Part shown: one piece after another, positions 24,195-32,453 of the stretch
Layout of the letters: every line of letters begins with the position of its first letter
How positions within the stretch are numbered: position 1 is the stretch's first letter
DNA from: JAAGZL01 sp964628835
GTDB lineage: Bacteria > Pseudomonadota > Gammaproteobacteria > Chromatiales > Chromatiaceae
DNA length: 32,522 nt
Direction of reading: 5' to 3'
NCBI GenBank assembly: GCA_964628835.1
Contig: CAZVME010000038.1
Span: 1 to 32,522, forward strand
Notes under the pieces: generated by a model
Told to the model about the DNA's origin: nothing
What the model saw: the letters and a program-made list of their open reading frames with translations, nothing else
Databases searched by the model: none
Program-made: the position numbers and the translations under genes

Positions 24195-25441
24195 TATATC
24201 AACTCGCTAAAGGGTAGAAATTCCACCATGTCACCCTTAGACAACACCTGACGCTCTGGGATCACTGCCAGACCGTTGGCCCAGGCCACTGAACTCAGCA
24301 CCCCGGAAGAGCGGCTGGCAAAGATAGAGACTTTGGCCTGACCCTGCTCATCCAAATCCAGGCGGGCGCGGGCAAACTCACGCCGCTTGTCCGGCTTGGT
24401 CCACTCAAAATTGGCCGGGGCCTGAATCGGAGTCGGCAGCAGATCGCCAGTTACACCCTGACTCTTGAGGATAAAGGGACGAGCGAATATGCAGAAGGTG
24501 ACAAACAGGGAGACCGGATTGCCCGGCGTTCCAATAAACGGGGTATCACTGACATGGCCAAAGGCCACCGGCTTGCCGGGACGGATGGCAATCTTCCACA
24601 GGTCCAGACTACCCAGTTTCTCAACCGCCGGTTTCACGTAGTCCTCTTCACCTACGGAGACACCGCCGGATGCCAGCACCAGATCGGCCTGGACCGCTCC
24701 GGCCGCCAGGGCACCACAGGTGGCATCAAAGGTGTCCGCCACCATGCCCAAATTTATCACTTCACAACCCAGTGACTCCAGCAGACCAGCGAGAGTGAAC
24801 TGGTTGGAGTTGAAGATCTGCCCTGGACCCAAAGTACCACCCGGCATCACCAGTTCATCTCCAGAGGAGAACAGCGCCACCTTGAGGCGTCGATACACCT
24901 GGATCTCAGCGATGCCTACAGATGCCGCCAGACCCAGATGCTGCGGCCCCAGCTTGGTGCCAGGTTGCAGGATCTCCTGCCCCACACTGGTGTCCTCCCC
25001 GGCCCTGCGCACATTGGCCCCGGCGCTGGGCAGCTCAGTGATGATTACCGCATCTCCCTCCTGCTGGCACACCTCCTGGATGACCACGGTGTCGGCTCCC
25101 GGTGGTACCGGCGCACCGGTGAAGATACGGGCGGCAGTCCCTGGTTGCAACTGTTTACCAGAGGCTCCGGCCGGGATACGCTGGGATATTGCTAGCCGGA
25201 TATTCTCGCCGGTAAGATCAACTGAGTTGACGGCATAGCCGTCCATTGCGCTGTTGTCCCAGGGCGGTACATCTACCTGACTGGAGAGTGGCTCTGCCAG
25301 CACCCGTCCCAGGGCGTCTGCAATTGCCACCCGCTCGACTCCACCCACCACCCTGGCATGGGAGAGCATCAACTCGCGCGCCTCCTCAATGGGCTTCAGA
25401 GAACCCGGGGTGGCAACACTTGAACAACCACATTCACTCAT
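24194..25441 (-). CDS. moeA: Molybdopterin molybdenumtransferase MoeA
   Basis: MoeA inserts molybdate into adenylated molybdopterin. The 415 residues match the family. Signatures are VDVPPWDNSAMDGYAV, IFTGAPVPPGADTVV, the MoCF-like domain with GDELVMPG and ASGGVSVGEEDYVK, and FGHVSDTPFIGTPGNPVSLFV. A short Cys-containing N-terminus (MSECGCSS) precedes the conserved start of the domain. It is first in the moeA-moaD-moaE transcript; moaB lies upstream on the same strand but is separated by 275 bases of repeat sequence. moaA and moaC are not in the window. Confidence 0.96.
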   Translation of the reverse strand: MSECGCSSVATPGSLKPIEEARELMLSHARVVGGVERVAIADALGRVLAEPLSSQVDVPPWDNSAMDGYAVNSVDLTGENIRLAISQRIPAGASGKQLQPGTAARIFTGAPVPPGADTVVIQEVCQQEGDAVIITELPSAGANVRRAGEDTSVGQEILQPGTKLGPQHLGLAASVGIAEIQVYRRLKVALFSSGDELVMPGGTLGPGQIFNSNQFTLAGLLESLGCEVINLGMVADTFDATCGALAAGAVQADLVLASGGVSVGEEDYVKPAVEKLGSLDLWKIAIRPGKPVAFGHVSDTPFIGTPGNPVSLFVTFCIFARPFILKSQGVTGDLLPTPIQAPANFEWTKPDKRREFARARLDLDEQGQAKVSIFASRSSGVLSSVAWANGLAVIPERQVLSKGDMVEFLPFSELI

Positions 25442-25465
25442 AATCTTTACCTACTGGTTACAGGA

Positions 25466-25535
25466 GGGGTCGGAGTCGATTGCATCAAATATGTGTGCAT
25501 TTTTACACCACCTTACTGCAATCGACTCCGACCCC
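25466..25535. repeat. 70-bp palindromic element, copy 2
   Basis: This copy has a perfect 19-bp inverted repeat, GGGGTCGGAGTCGATTGCA at 25466-25484 and its complement at 25517-25535, around a 32-base AT-rich loop. It is the best preserved of the three copies and starts 24 bases upstream of the moeA start. Confidence 0.92.
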
Positions 25536-25566
25536 TACGACATATTGTCTGAACTTAAAAAACCAA

Positions 25567-25632
25567 TTCTCGCCAAGAACGCAAAGTAATAGCTATCTTA
25601 GTTCTCTTGGCGCCTTGGCGTCTTGGCGCGAA
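25567..25632. repeat. Short CTTGGCG-type inverted-repeat element
   Basis: TTCTCGCCAAGAACGCAAAG (25567-25586) is a near inverted copy of CTTGGCGTCTTGGCGCGAA (25614-25632), and the right arm holds three CTTGGCG heptads. It belongs with the element at 29324-29469. It lies in the 275-base gap between moaB and moeA, immediately beyond palindromic copy 2. No gene is visible in that gap. Confidence 0.7.
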
Positions 25633-25716
25633 AAACAGCAGCACTCCTGGACGAAAACGGGAGACTCCGACACCTGGCTATTAGTCTCTGGCTTACTACA
25701 CAATCCGAACACTGCA

Positions 25717-26235
25717 CTAAGCCCGGAACATCTGGGCAAAGTTACATGGTCTGGTGCGGTGATCCAACTGCCCGCTCAAGATCTCATCCCAACCGGTACG
25801 GCAGGCGCCAGTGGACCCCGGCAGACAGAACACCAGGGTCTGATTGGTGAGGCCGGCGATGGCGCGGGACTGGATGGCGGAACGACCTATATCCTCCAGG
25901 GAGACGGTGCGAAACAGTTCACCAAAACCCTCAATGGGTTTTTCCAGCAGCGGGGCTACCGCCTCCGGTGTACTGTCGCGGCCGGTGATACCGGTGCCAC
26001 CGGTACTGATGATCACATGTACATTAGGATCTGCGATCCATTGCGAAAAGATGGCACGCATCTGGTAGATATCGTCTTTGACTATGGCCCTCGCCACCAC
26101 CGCATGCCCATCAGCCTCGGCGCCATCCAGCAGCACCTTGCCGGACTTGTCATCCGCTTCGGTGCGGGTGTCGGATATGGTCAAAATTGCAATATTCAGT
26201 GGCACAAAGCCTGCTTCATCAAAATGTCCGGTCAT
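25717..26235 (-). CDS. moaB: Molybdenum cofactor biosynthesis protein MoaB (MPT adenylyltransferase type)
   Basis: This 172-residue MoCF/MogA-fold protein contains LNIAILTISDTRTEADDKSG at its start, VIISTGGTGITGRDSTPEAV in the pterin-binding loop, and LVFCLPGSTGACRTGWDEIL. It adenylates molybdopterin before MoeA acts. The family splits into MogA and MoaB; the GxTGRDxTPE loop and length fit MoaB. It lies between palindromic elements 2 and 3, so its transcription may be uncoupled from moeA. Confidence 0.94.
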   Translation of the reverse strand: MTGHFDEAGFVPLNIAILTISDTRTEADDKSGKVLLDGAEADGHAVVARAIVKDDIYQMRAIFSQWIADPNVHVIISTGGTGITGRDSTPEAVAPLLEKPIEGFGELFRTVSLEDIGRSAIQSRAIAGLTNQTLVFCLPGSTGACRTGWDEILSGQLDHRTRPCNFAQMFRA

Positions 26236-26266
26236 AATTCTATCTCACAACAAATTTAATACGTGA

Positions 26267-26338
26267 GGGGTCGGAGTCAAATTAAGTTAATGCGCTAAAT
26301 ATACTAATCATAGTTCAAACTAATTTAACTCCGACCCC
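26267..26338. repeat. 72-bp palindromic element, copy 3
   Basis: GGGGTCGGAGTCAAATTA starts at 26267 and an imperfect complement ends ACTCCGACCCC at 26338; the arms pair over about 21 bases with two mismatches. It sits between the moaB start and the end of the PfkB-type kinase gene. Confidence 0.88.
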
Positions 26339-26355
26339 AGTGTAGCAAGCCCGGC

Positions 26356-27291
26356 CTAGGCCATAGATATCCCAAACACATCCTGGAAACGCTGCTCAAA
26401 CTCATCCCGGGTGAAGGCGTGGTTCTGGGTTCCGGCATGCTCAATTTTAATCGCCCCCATCAACGCGGCAATGCGTCCGGTCAACTCCCAGTCCAGGCCA
26501 TTCATCAACCCGTACAGCAGCCCGGAACGGTAGGCATCACCACACCCGGTTGGATCTTCCAACGAGGCCGCCTGGGCCGCCGGTATCTGATACTCCTGCT
26601 TACTGGTATAGATGATAGACCCCTCGCCACCACGGGTGACAATCACTGCATCCACCATATCCGCCAACTGTTGTGGGCTCTTGCCGGTGCGCTCCTGCAT
26701 CAGCTTGGCCTCGTAGTCGTTGAAAGCCAGCCAGCGTGCCTGCTCGGCAAAGCGCATCAAATCATCGCCATCGAACATGGGCATGCCTTGGCCCGGATCA
26801 AAGATAAAGGGGATACCGGCCTCGGCAAACTGCGTAGCGTGTTGCAGCATACCGTCACGCCCGTCCGGGGATACCAGGCCGATGGTGTAACCGTTGGCAG
26901 CTTCAACTCTATTCTCATGGGAGAAGTTCATGGCGCCAGGATGAAAGGCGGTAATCTGGTTATCATCCTGATCGGTGGTGATGTAGGCCTGGGCGGTATA
27001 TTGGCCACTGATCTCACTAATATGGTCGCGGCTGATACCACAGCTATCCATCCAGTCGGCATAGGGTTTGAAGTCTATCCCCACCGTCCCCATGGGCTTG
27101 CCTTCGGCACCCAGCAGATTCAGATTATAGGCGATATTACCGGCACAACCACCAAATTCACGCCGCATATCCGGCACCAGAAAAGAGACATTCAGGATAT
27201 GCACCTGTTCCGGCAGAATGTGGTTTTTGAACTGGTCATGGAACACCATGATGGTGTCGTAGGCAAAGGAGCCGCAGATAAGAGCTGACAT
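26356..27291 (-). CDS. PfkB-family carbohydrate (possibly adenosine) kinase
   Basis: This 311-residue ribokinase-fold protein begins MSALICGSFAYDTI. It contains the sugar-binding FGGCAGNIAYNL (47-58) and the ATP/anion-hole signature DPTGCGDAYRSGLLYGL with catalytic D252. Related proteobacterial proteins are labelled carbohydrate or adenosine kinase; the substrate cannot be fixed here. It is on the strand of dgkA and the gcv genes, 134 bases after dgkA, and could be the distal gene of that transcript. Confidence 0.92.
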   Translation of the reverse strand: MSALICGSFAYDTIMVFHDQFKNHILPEQVHILNVSFLVPDMRREFGGCAGNIAYNLNLLGAEGKPMGTVGIDFKPYADWMDSCGISRDHISEISGQYTAQAYITTDQDDNQITAFHPGAMNFSHENRVEAANGYTIGLVSPDGRDGMLQHATQFAEAGIPFIFDPGQGMPMFDGDDLMRFAEQARWLAFNDYEAKLMQERTGKSPQQLADMVDAVIVTRGGEGSIIYTSKQEYQIPAAQAASLEDPTGCGDAYRSGLLYGLMNGLDWELTGRIAALMGAIKIEHAGTQNHAFTRDEFEQRFQDVFGISMA

Positions 27292-27425
27292 GTGGAATCC
27301 AGATAAACAGAAAACGCAGATATTACACCATACCGCAGTGTTACCCCAGTCTGGCTGGCCATGGAAACGTACTGAATGACGGATACAAACAGGGGTAAAG
27401 AGACCAGCCTGAAGGTTAACTCAGT

Positions 27426-27797
27426 CTAAACAAAGCGCGGCGCCAGGATCAGTAGCCACACCACCGCCACCAGGACAATACTGAGAAAAACCGCCGCTGA
27501 CCCAATGTCCTTGGCCCGGCCTGAAAGCTCATGCCGCTCGCCACCGAAGCGATCCACCACCGCCTCTATGGCGGAGTTAAGCAGCTCCACCAGCGGCACC
27601 AGCAGCAGACTGGCCACCAGCAGGACCCGTTCCACCCCACTGCTTCCCAGCCACAGACCCAGTGGGATCAGAAAGATCAGGGCATACACCTCCTGCCGTA
27701 GTGCCTGCTCATGTTTAAAACAGGCCCGAAACCCGGCCATGGAGTAACCCCAGGCATTAATGATTCTCTGTATCCCGAGAGGACCCTGGCTGGCCAT
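27426..27797 (-). CDS. dgkA: Diacylglycerol kinase
   Basis: This is a 123-residue membrane enzyme that phosphorylates diacylglycerol to phosphatidic acid, recycling lipid by-products. It has three membrane helices (about 38-52, 57-72 and 98-118). The family signature ELLNSAIEAVVDR, with the conserved catalytic Glu/Asn, and the motif RAKDIGSAAVFLS are both present. It starts 9 bases after the gcvPB stop, so it shares the glycine-cleavage transcript. Confidence 0.96.
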   Translation of the reverse strand: MASQGPLGIQRIINAWGYSMAGFRACFKHEQALRQEVYALIFLIPLGLWLGSSGVERVLLVASLLLVPLVELLNSAIEAVVDRFGGERHELSGRAKDIGSAAVFLSIVLVAVVWLLILAPRFV

Positions 27798-27806
27798 TAT
27801 TAGGGC

Positions 27807-29252
27807 CTATTCTGGCTTCCAGGCCAGGTCCAGCTCACGGGCAGCACGCACATCATCCAGCCGCTTGACCGGCAGCGTGTGCGGGGCGCCCCTCACCAGA
27901 TCCGGGTCTGACTCGGCCTCTTCTTCGATAGTTATCAGCGCCTCGATGAATGCATCCAGCATATCCTTATCCTCACTCTCGGTGGGTTCGATCAGCAGAC
28001 ACTCCGGCACCAGCAGTGGGAAGTAGGTGGTGGGTGCATGAAACCCGTAGTCCAGGAGCCGCTTGGCGTAATCCATGGTATTCACTCCCAACGCCCGGGC
28101 CTCGCGGCGCAGGGTGATGATGAACTCATGGGTGGCGCGCCGCTCGGGATAGGCCGCCTCAAACCCGGCCTTCTGCAACTGCTTGAGCATGTAGTTCGCG
28201 TTCAGGGTGGAGTACTCTGCTACCCGCGCCAGCCCGTCCCGACCCAGCATACGCGCATATACAAAGGCCCGCAGCAGAACCCCGGCATTACCGGCAAAGG
28301 CGGAGAGCCGACCGATGCTCTCCGGCCGGTCCTGCTCGGTCAGCCAGCGATAGTCATCGCCGCTCTTCTGCACCATAGGCACCGGCAGATAGGGCTCCAG
28401 GCGCGCACTTACCCCTACCGGACCAGAACCTGGACCACCGCCACCATGGGGAGTGGAGAAGGTCTTGTGCAGGTTAATGTGGATAACATCAAATCCCATA
28501 TCACCGGGCCTTACCTTGCCCAGGATGGCGTTCAGGTTGGCGCCATCATAGTAGAGCAGCCCACCCGCCTCATGCACCAGGCCCGCGATCTCGCCGATAC
28601 GCCGATCGAACACCCCCAGGGTGGATGGATTGGTGAGCATGATGCCTGCGGTCTGGGGACCCATGGCCTGCTTCAGCGCCTCCACATCCAGATCTCCATC
28701 CGGACCGGTGGGGATCTCCCGCACCTTGTAGCCACACATCACGGCAGATGCCGGGTTGGTGCCGTGGGCGGCATCCGGCACCAGGATCTCACTGCGCGCA
28801 TTGTCGCCCCTGGCATCGTGATAGGCGCGAATCATAGCCACACCGGCAAACTCGCCCTGGGAACCGGCGGCAGGACTAAGACACACCGCACGCATCCCAG
28901 TCACCTCTTTCAGGGTCTCTTGCAGATCGTGCATACAGGCCAGAAAACCCTGGCTGTGGTTTTCCGGGGCCTCGGGATGCCGCCCGAGAAAACCCGGCAA
29001 CATGGCCAGGGTGTTACACCCCCTGGGGTTGTACTTCATAGTGCAGGATCCCAGCGGATAGAAGTGGGTATCGATAGAAAAATTTTTCTGCGACAGGCGA
29101 GTATAGTGGCGCACCACCTGCATCTCCGACACCTCGGGCAGGGCTGGTTGCGTCTTACGTCGAAAGCGCGCCGGAATTGAAACCTCTACTAGCTGCTGCG
29201 GCGCTTGAGCCGACGAGCGGCGACCCTCTCTGGACTGCTCCTGGATTAACAC
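27807..29252 (-). CDS. gcvPB: Glycine dehydrogenase (decarboxylating) subunit 2
   Basis: This is the PLP-carrying half of the P-protein, which decarboxylates glycine and passes the aminomethyl group to lipoyl-GcvH. The PLP lysine is K263 in INLHKTFSTPHGGGGPGSG. Other matches are FYPLGSCTMKYNP and CLSPAAGSQGEFAG. The GTG at 29252 is chosen: it gives MLIQEQSREGRRS, the family-typical start, 481 residues, and a purine-rich GAGAGG 4 bases upstream. The frame stays open to an ATG at 29372, but those 40 extra codons run into a dispersed repeat. Confidence 0.95.
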   Translation of the reverse strand: MLIQEQSREGRRSSAQAPQQLVEVSIPARFRRKTQPALPEVSEMQVVRHYTRLSQKNFSIDTHFYPLGSCTMKYNPRGCNTLAMLPGFLGRHPEAPENHSQGFLACMHDLQETLKEVTGMRAVCLSPAAGSQGEFAGVAMIRAYHDARGDNARSEILVPDAAHGTNPASAVMCGYKVREIPTGPDGDLDVEALKQAMGPQTAGIMLTNPSTLGVFDRRIGEIAGLVHEAGGLLYYDGANLNAILGKVRPGDMGFDVIHINLHKTFSTPHGGGGPGSGPVGVSARLEPYLPVPMVQKSGDDYRWLTEQDRPESIGRLSAFAGNAGVLLRAFVYARMLGRDGLARVAEYSTLNANYMLKQLQKAGFEAAYPERRATHEFIITLRREARALGVNTMDYAKRLLDYGFHAPTTYFPLLVPECLLIEPTESEDKDMLDAFIEALITIEEEAESDPDLVRGAPHTLPVKRLDDVRAARELDLAWKPE

Positions 29253-29323
29253 CAAACCTCTCTCCCGCTGATAACTTAACGTCTCTTCAGTAAAATCTGT
29301 GGCTAATTCAAGCAAACAATTGA

Positions 29324-29469
29324 CTCTCGCAAAGCCGCCAAGCACGCAAGGACCAAATGATTTATTCAACAACGCCTTTTAGCCTGCGCTTGAAAGCACG
29401 CTATTTCAGTAATTCATGCTCCTAATACTAACCGCCTTTCCCTTTGCGCTCTTCGCGTCTTTGTGCGAA
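29324..29469. repeat. Inverted-repeat element between gcvPA and gcvPB
   Basis: The left arm CTCTCGCAAAGCCGCCAAG (from 29324) and the right arm CCTTTGCGCTCTTCGCGTC (from 29441, ending GTGCGAA at 29469) are diverged inverse copies of a CTTTGCG/CTTGGCG repeat. Together with the unit at 25567 they form a second dispersed family. The 247-base gap otherwise holds no gene. The element separates two subunits of one enzyme in the operon. Confidence 0.7.
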
Positions 29470-29499
29470 TAAAAAAACGCACATGGCTAAACGCCAATA

Positions 29500-30894
29500 T
29501 CAGCCCGGCATAGCCCCGCAGGGCTTCATACTCTGCATCTGCACCACACGTTCCAGCTTTTCCTGAAACTTCTTCATCTCTGTTTGGGTACGTTTCTCGG
29601 TGGCGCATATCAACATGGCATCACCCAGCTCCGGATAATCGGCAGAGAGGTCGAAACCACCCTGGATGTTATGTACAGACAGGGTGTGTAACACATCCTG
29701 CACCGGCAATGGCAGACGCAGTACCTGCTCGTGAAAAACCGCACGCTCAAACACCCTCTCCACTCCAGCTATGTTGGTGAGCGTCTCGGTCAGGGAACCG
29801 ATGTTGGAATTACAAGCTGCGGCCACCCGCTGCATCCCCGCTCCGCCCAGCAACGCCATATGAATAGTAGCGGCCGTGACCATCAGGCCCTGGTTAGTGC
29901 AGATATTGGAGGTGGCCTTGGAGCGTCGGATATGTTGCTCCCGCGCCTGTAGGGTCAGGGTGAAACCCGGCTTGCCGTCCAGATCCAGGGTCCTACCCAC
30001 GACGCGTCCCGGCATCTGTCGCACATGGGCCTGGCGGCAACATAGAAAGCCAAAATATGGCCCCCCGGATGAGAGCGGGGCCCCCAGCGGCTGACCCTCC
30101 CCACAACAGATATCCACCCCATTACTGCCCCACTCCCCAGGCGGATGCAACAGCGCCAGCGCCACCGGATTAACCACCGCTATGGCCATGGCCCCGTTGG
30201 TATAGGCCCAGTCGGTGAGGGCATCTACCTCTTCCAATACTCCGAAGAAGTTGGGTTGCGGGATGACCAGCGCCGCTATGTCTTCACCGGAAAACTGCTC
30301 CAGGGCAGCGGGATCGGTATGCCCTCCAGTGAGATCAAACGGCAGCTCCACAAGCTCGATACCCTGATTCTTGACTATGTTGTGTGTAACGCGACGATAG
30401 GCCGGATGCAGACTGCGTGGCACCAGCACCCGTTTTGACTTGGATTTGCGATTAGCCCGCACCGCCATCAGGACCGCCTCGGCCAGGGCCGATGCGCCAT
30501 CGTAGAGGGAGGCATTGGACACATCCATGGCGGTCAACGCCGTCATCATTGACTGGTATTCGTACAGCAGTTGCAGGGTACCCTGGCTGGCCTCGGCCTG
30601 ATATGGGGTATAGGCGGTATAGAACTCACCGCGCCCGGCTATCTCCCATACCGCAGCGGGAATATGGTGGTCATAGGCCCCGGCCCCGATAAAACACAGT
30701 GGCTGCCCATCGGCCTGGGCGCGTTGCCCCATCAACTGCGCCACCTCCATCTCGGACATGGCATCGGGTACACTCTTCAGCCCGCTAAAGCGCAGTTCCT
30801 CCGGTATCTCATCAAACAGCTGTTCGATACTGGAGACACCGATGGCCTCCAGCATCTGCCGGATCTCATCTTCTGTATGTGGAATGAAAGGCAT
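29500..30894 (-). CDS. gcvPA: Glycine dehydrogenase (decarboxylating) subunit 1
   Basis: This is the N-terminal half of the split P-protein, which forms an alpha2-beta2 enzyme with GcvPB. The 464 residues begin MPFIPHTEDEIRQMLEAIGV as in the family. Other signatures are YTPYQAEASQGTLQLLYEYQS, NASLYDGASALAEAVLMA and SGGPYFGFLCCR. The C-terminal end MKPCGAMPG is rich in Pro/Gly and looks slightly extended relative to the conserved core, next to the repeat. gcvH ends 25 bases upstream. Confidence 0.96.
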   Translation of the reverse strand: MPFIPHTEDEIRQMLEAIGVSSIEQLFDEIPEELRFSGLKSVPDAMSEMEVAQLMGQRAQADGQPLCFIGAGAYDHHIPAAVWEIAGRGEFYTAYTPYQAEASQGTLQLLYEYQSMMTALTAMDVSNASLYDGASALAEAVLMAVRANRKSKSKRVLVPRSLHPAYRRVTHNIVKNQGIELVELPFDLTGGHTDPAALEQFSGEDIAALVIPQPNFFGVLEEVDALTDWAYTNGAMAIAVVNPVALALLHPPGEWGSNGVDICCGEGQPLGAPLSSGGPYFGFLCCRQAHVRQMPGRVVGRTLDLDGKPGFTLTLQAREQHIRRSKATSNICTNQGLMVTAATIHMALLGGAGMQRVAAACNSNIGSLTETLTNIAGVERVFERAVFHEQVLRLPLPVQDVLHTLSVHNIQGGFDLSADYPELGDAMLICATEKRTQTEMKKFQEKLERVVQMQSMKPCGAMPG

Positions 30895-30919
30895 CTGGTT
30901 CCAGTAACTCGAATTCTAC

Positions 30920-31315
30920 CTAGCGCTCTTCCGCATCCGCCACGGCCTGGTAGCCGGCCGCATCTAACATATTGTCCAGTTCCGAAGGGTCGGACATCTT
31001 CACCTTGAACAACCAGCCATCGCCAAAGGCACTGGCATTCACCATCTCCGGGCTGTCGGCCAGGGCCGCATTAACCGCGATGATCTCACCCGAGGCCGGG
31101 CTATAGATATCAGAGGCCGCTTTCACCGACTCCACCACGGCACAGTCAGATCCAGCATTCACACTGTCGCCCTCTTCCGGCAGATCCACAAACACCAGAT
31201 CACCCAGTTGATCCTGGGCATGGTCGGTAATGCCCACAGTGATGGTGCCATCACCCTCGTCCCGCGCCCACTCATGGGTTTTGGCGTACTTCAATTCAGT
31301 CGGTAGATTACTCAT
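30920..31315 (-). CDS. gcvH: Glycine cleavage system H protein
   Basis: This is a 131-residue lipoyl carrier shuttling the aminomethyl group among P-, T- and L-proteins. The lipoylated lysine is K65 in VVESVKAASDIYSPASGEI; KYAKTHEWARDE and GITDHAQDQLGDLVFVDLPE are the other conserved blocks. It lies 41 bases after gcvT and 25 bases before gcvPA in a gcvT-H-PA-PB operon. Confidence 0.98.
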   Translation of the reverse strand: MSNLPTELKYAKTHEWARDEGDGTITVGITDHAQDQLGDLVFVDLPEEGDSVNAGSDCAVVESVKAASDIYSPASGEIIAVNAALADSPEMVNASAFGDGWLFKVKMSDPSELDNMLDAAGYQAVADAEER

Positions 31316-31356
31316 AGTTGTTTAACCTCTAAAGGCGGTTATAAAATTCTCAGCTG

Positions 31357-32442
31357 CTACACCTTGGCCTTACCATTGCGCACAAAGGGCGGTTTAACCA
31401 CCTGCACCGCAATACGTTTGCCCCGTATCTCCACCTCGCAGTTTTGGTCATGACCGGTGCGAATACGGGCCAGGGCAATGGATCTATCCAGAGTAGGAGC
31501 AAACCCCCCGGAGGTAATCTCTCCCAACTCCTCATCGCCACTAAAAATCTTGAGATGATCACGCAACACCCCGCGACCTTCCAGGAGCAGCCCCACAAAC
31601 TGTAGATTGTCGTCCTTATTGCGCTGAGCCTCAAGTGCCTGACGCCCGATAAAATCTCTTTCCTGCGGTTCCCAGGCAATGGTCCAGGCCAGACCCGACT
31701 CCAGGGGAGAGGTGGTCTCATCCATATCCGAGCCATACAGATTCATTCCCGCCTCCAGGCGCAGGGTATCACGCGCCCCCAGACCGCAGGGCACAACTCC
31801 AACTTCCGCCAGGGCGCTCCAGAGGGCGGGCGCATCCTCGGTCGGAAGGGATATCTCAAACCCATCCTCACCGGTATAGCCGGTGCGGGCCACCAGCCAC
31901 TCTCCATCTTCCACCGCCACAAATGGCTTCAGCTCTGATGCCGGCTGTTGCAATACATTGGGTAACAGGGGAGTAGCCAGGGCGCGGGCCTGAGGGCCCT
32001 GCAGCGCGATCATGGCCAGATCCCGCCTGGCGCTGATCTCCACCTCGAAGGCGTGGGCCTGTTGTTCCATCCAGGTGAGATCCTTCTCAGCCGTCCCGGC
32101 ATTGACCACCATGCGGTATCGTCCCTGTTGCATACAGTACACAATCAGATCATCAATGACGCAACCAACCGGGTTCAGCATGCAGCTATAAAGCGCCTTG
32201 CCCTGCTGCTGCAACCGCGCTACATCGTTGGCCAGAAGACGACGTAAAAATCCCTCACTGTCCGCACCAATAATATCCAGGGCCAGCATGTGTGATACAT
32301 CGAACATACCAGCACCCTGCCGCACTGCGTGATGCTCTTTGAGCTGCGAACCATAATGCAGCGGCATATCCCAGCCGCCAAATGGGACCATGCGCGCACC
32401 CATCTGGTTGTGGATATCAAATAAAGCTGTTTTTAGTCCCAT
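31357..32442 (-). CDS. gcvT: Glycine cleavage system aminomethyltransferase (T protein)
   Basis: GcvT releases ammonia from the aminomethyl-lipoyl group and transfers the one-carbon unit to tetrahydrofolate. The 361 residues match. Signatures are GGWDMPLHYGSQLKEHHAVR, DVSHMLALDI, VARTGYTGEDGFEI and GLGARDTLRLEAGMNLYG, with the folate-binding aspartate in the N-terminal DV(S/A)HM region. It is the first gene of the operon. AGGA and GGAAA lie before the ATG, and 12 bases upstream a CTGGTTT tandem repeat begins that runs off the window. No glycine riboswitch is visible in the short leader. Confidence 0.97.
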   Translation of the reverse strand: MGLKTALFDIHNQMGARMVPFGGWDMPLHYGSQLKEHHAVRQGAGMFDVSHMLALDIIGADSEGFLRRLLANDVARLQQQGKALYSCMLNPVGCVIDDLIVYCMQQGRYRMVVNAGTAEKDLTWMEQQAHAFEVEISARRDLAMIALQGPQARALATPLLPNVLQQPASELKPFVAVEDGEWLVARTGYTGEDGFEISLPTEDAPALWSALAEVGVVPCGLGARDTLRLEAGMNLYGSDMDETTSPLESGLAWTIAWEPQERDFIGRQALEAQRNKDDNLQFVGLLLEGRGVLRDHLKIFSGDEELGEITSGGFAPTLDRSIALARIRTGHDQNCEVEIRGKRIAVQVVKPPFVRNGKAKV

Positions 32443-32453
32443 TTTCCAGTTCC

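Noticed and set aside
25480..26259. 259-codon + strand frame across the moaB region
   Set aside because: It begins inside palindromic element copy 2 and then runs antisense to moaB; composition and context fit a chance frame.
26419..27288. 289-codon open frame on the + strand
   Set aside because: It is antisense to the PfkB kinase, whose signatures are clear; no independent support.
28038..29180. 380-codon open frame on the + strand
   Set aside because: It lies exactly antisense to gcvPB in high-GC DNA, has no ribosome site and its translation shows no recognisable domain, so it is a shadow frame.
29253..29372. N-terminal extension of GcvPB from the ATG at 29372
   Set aside because: The extra residues are encoded partly by a dispersed repeat and are not typical of the family; the GTG at 29252 has a better ribosome site.
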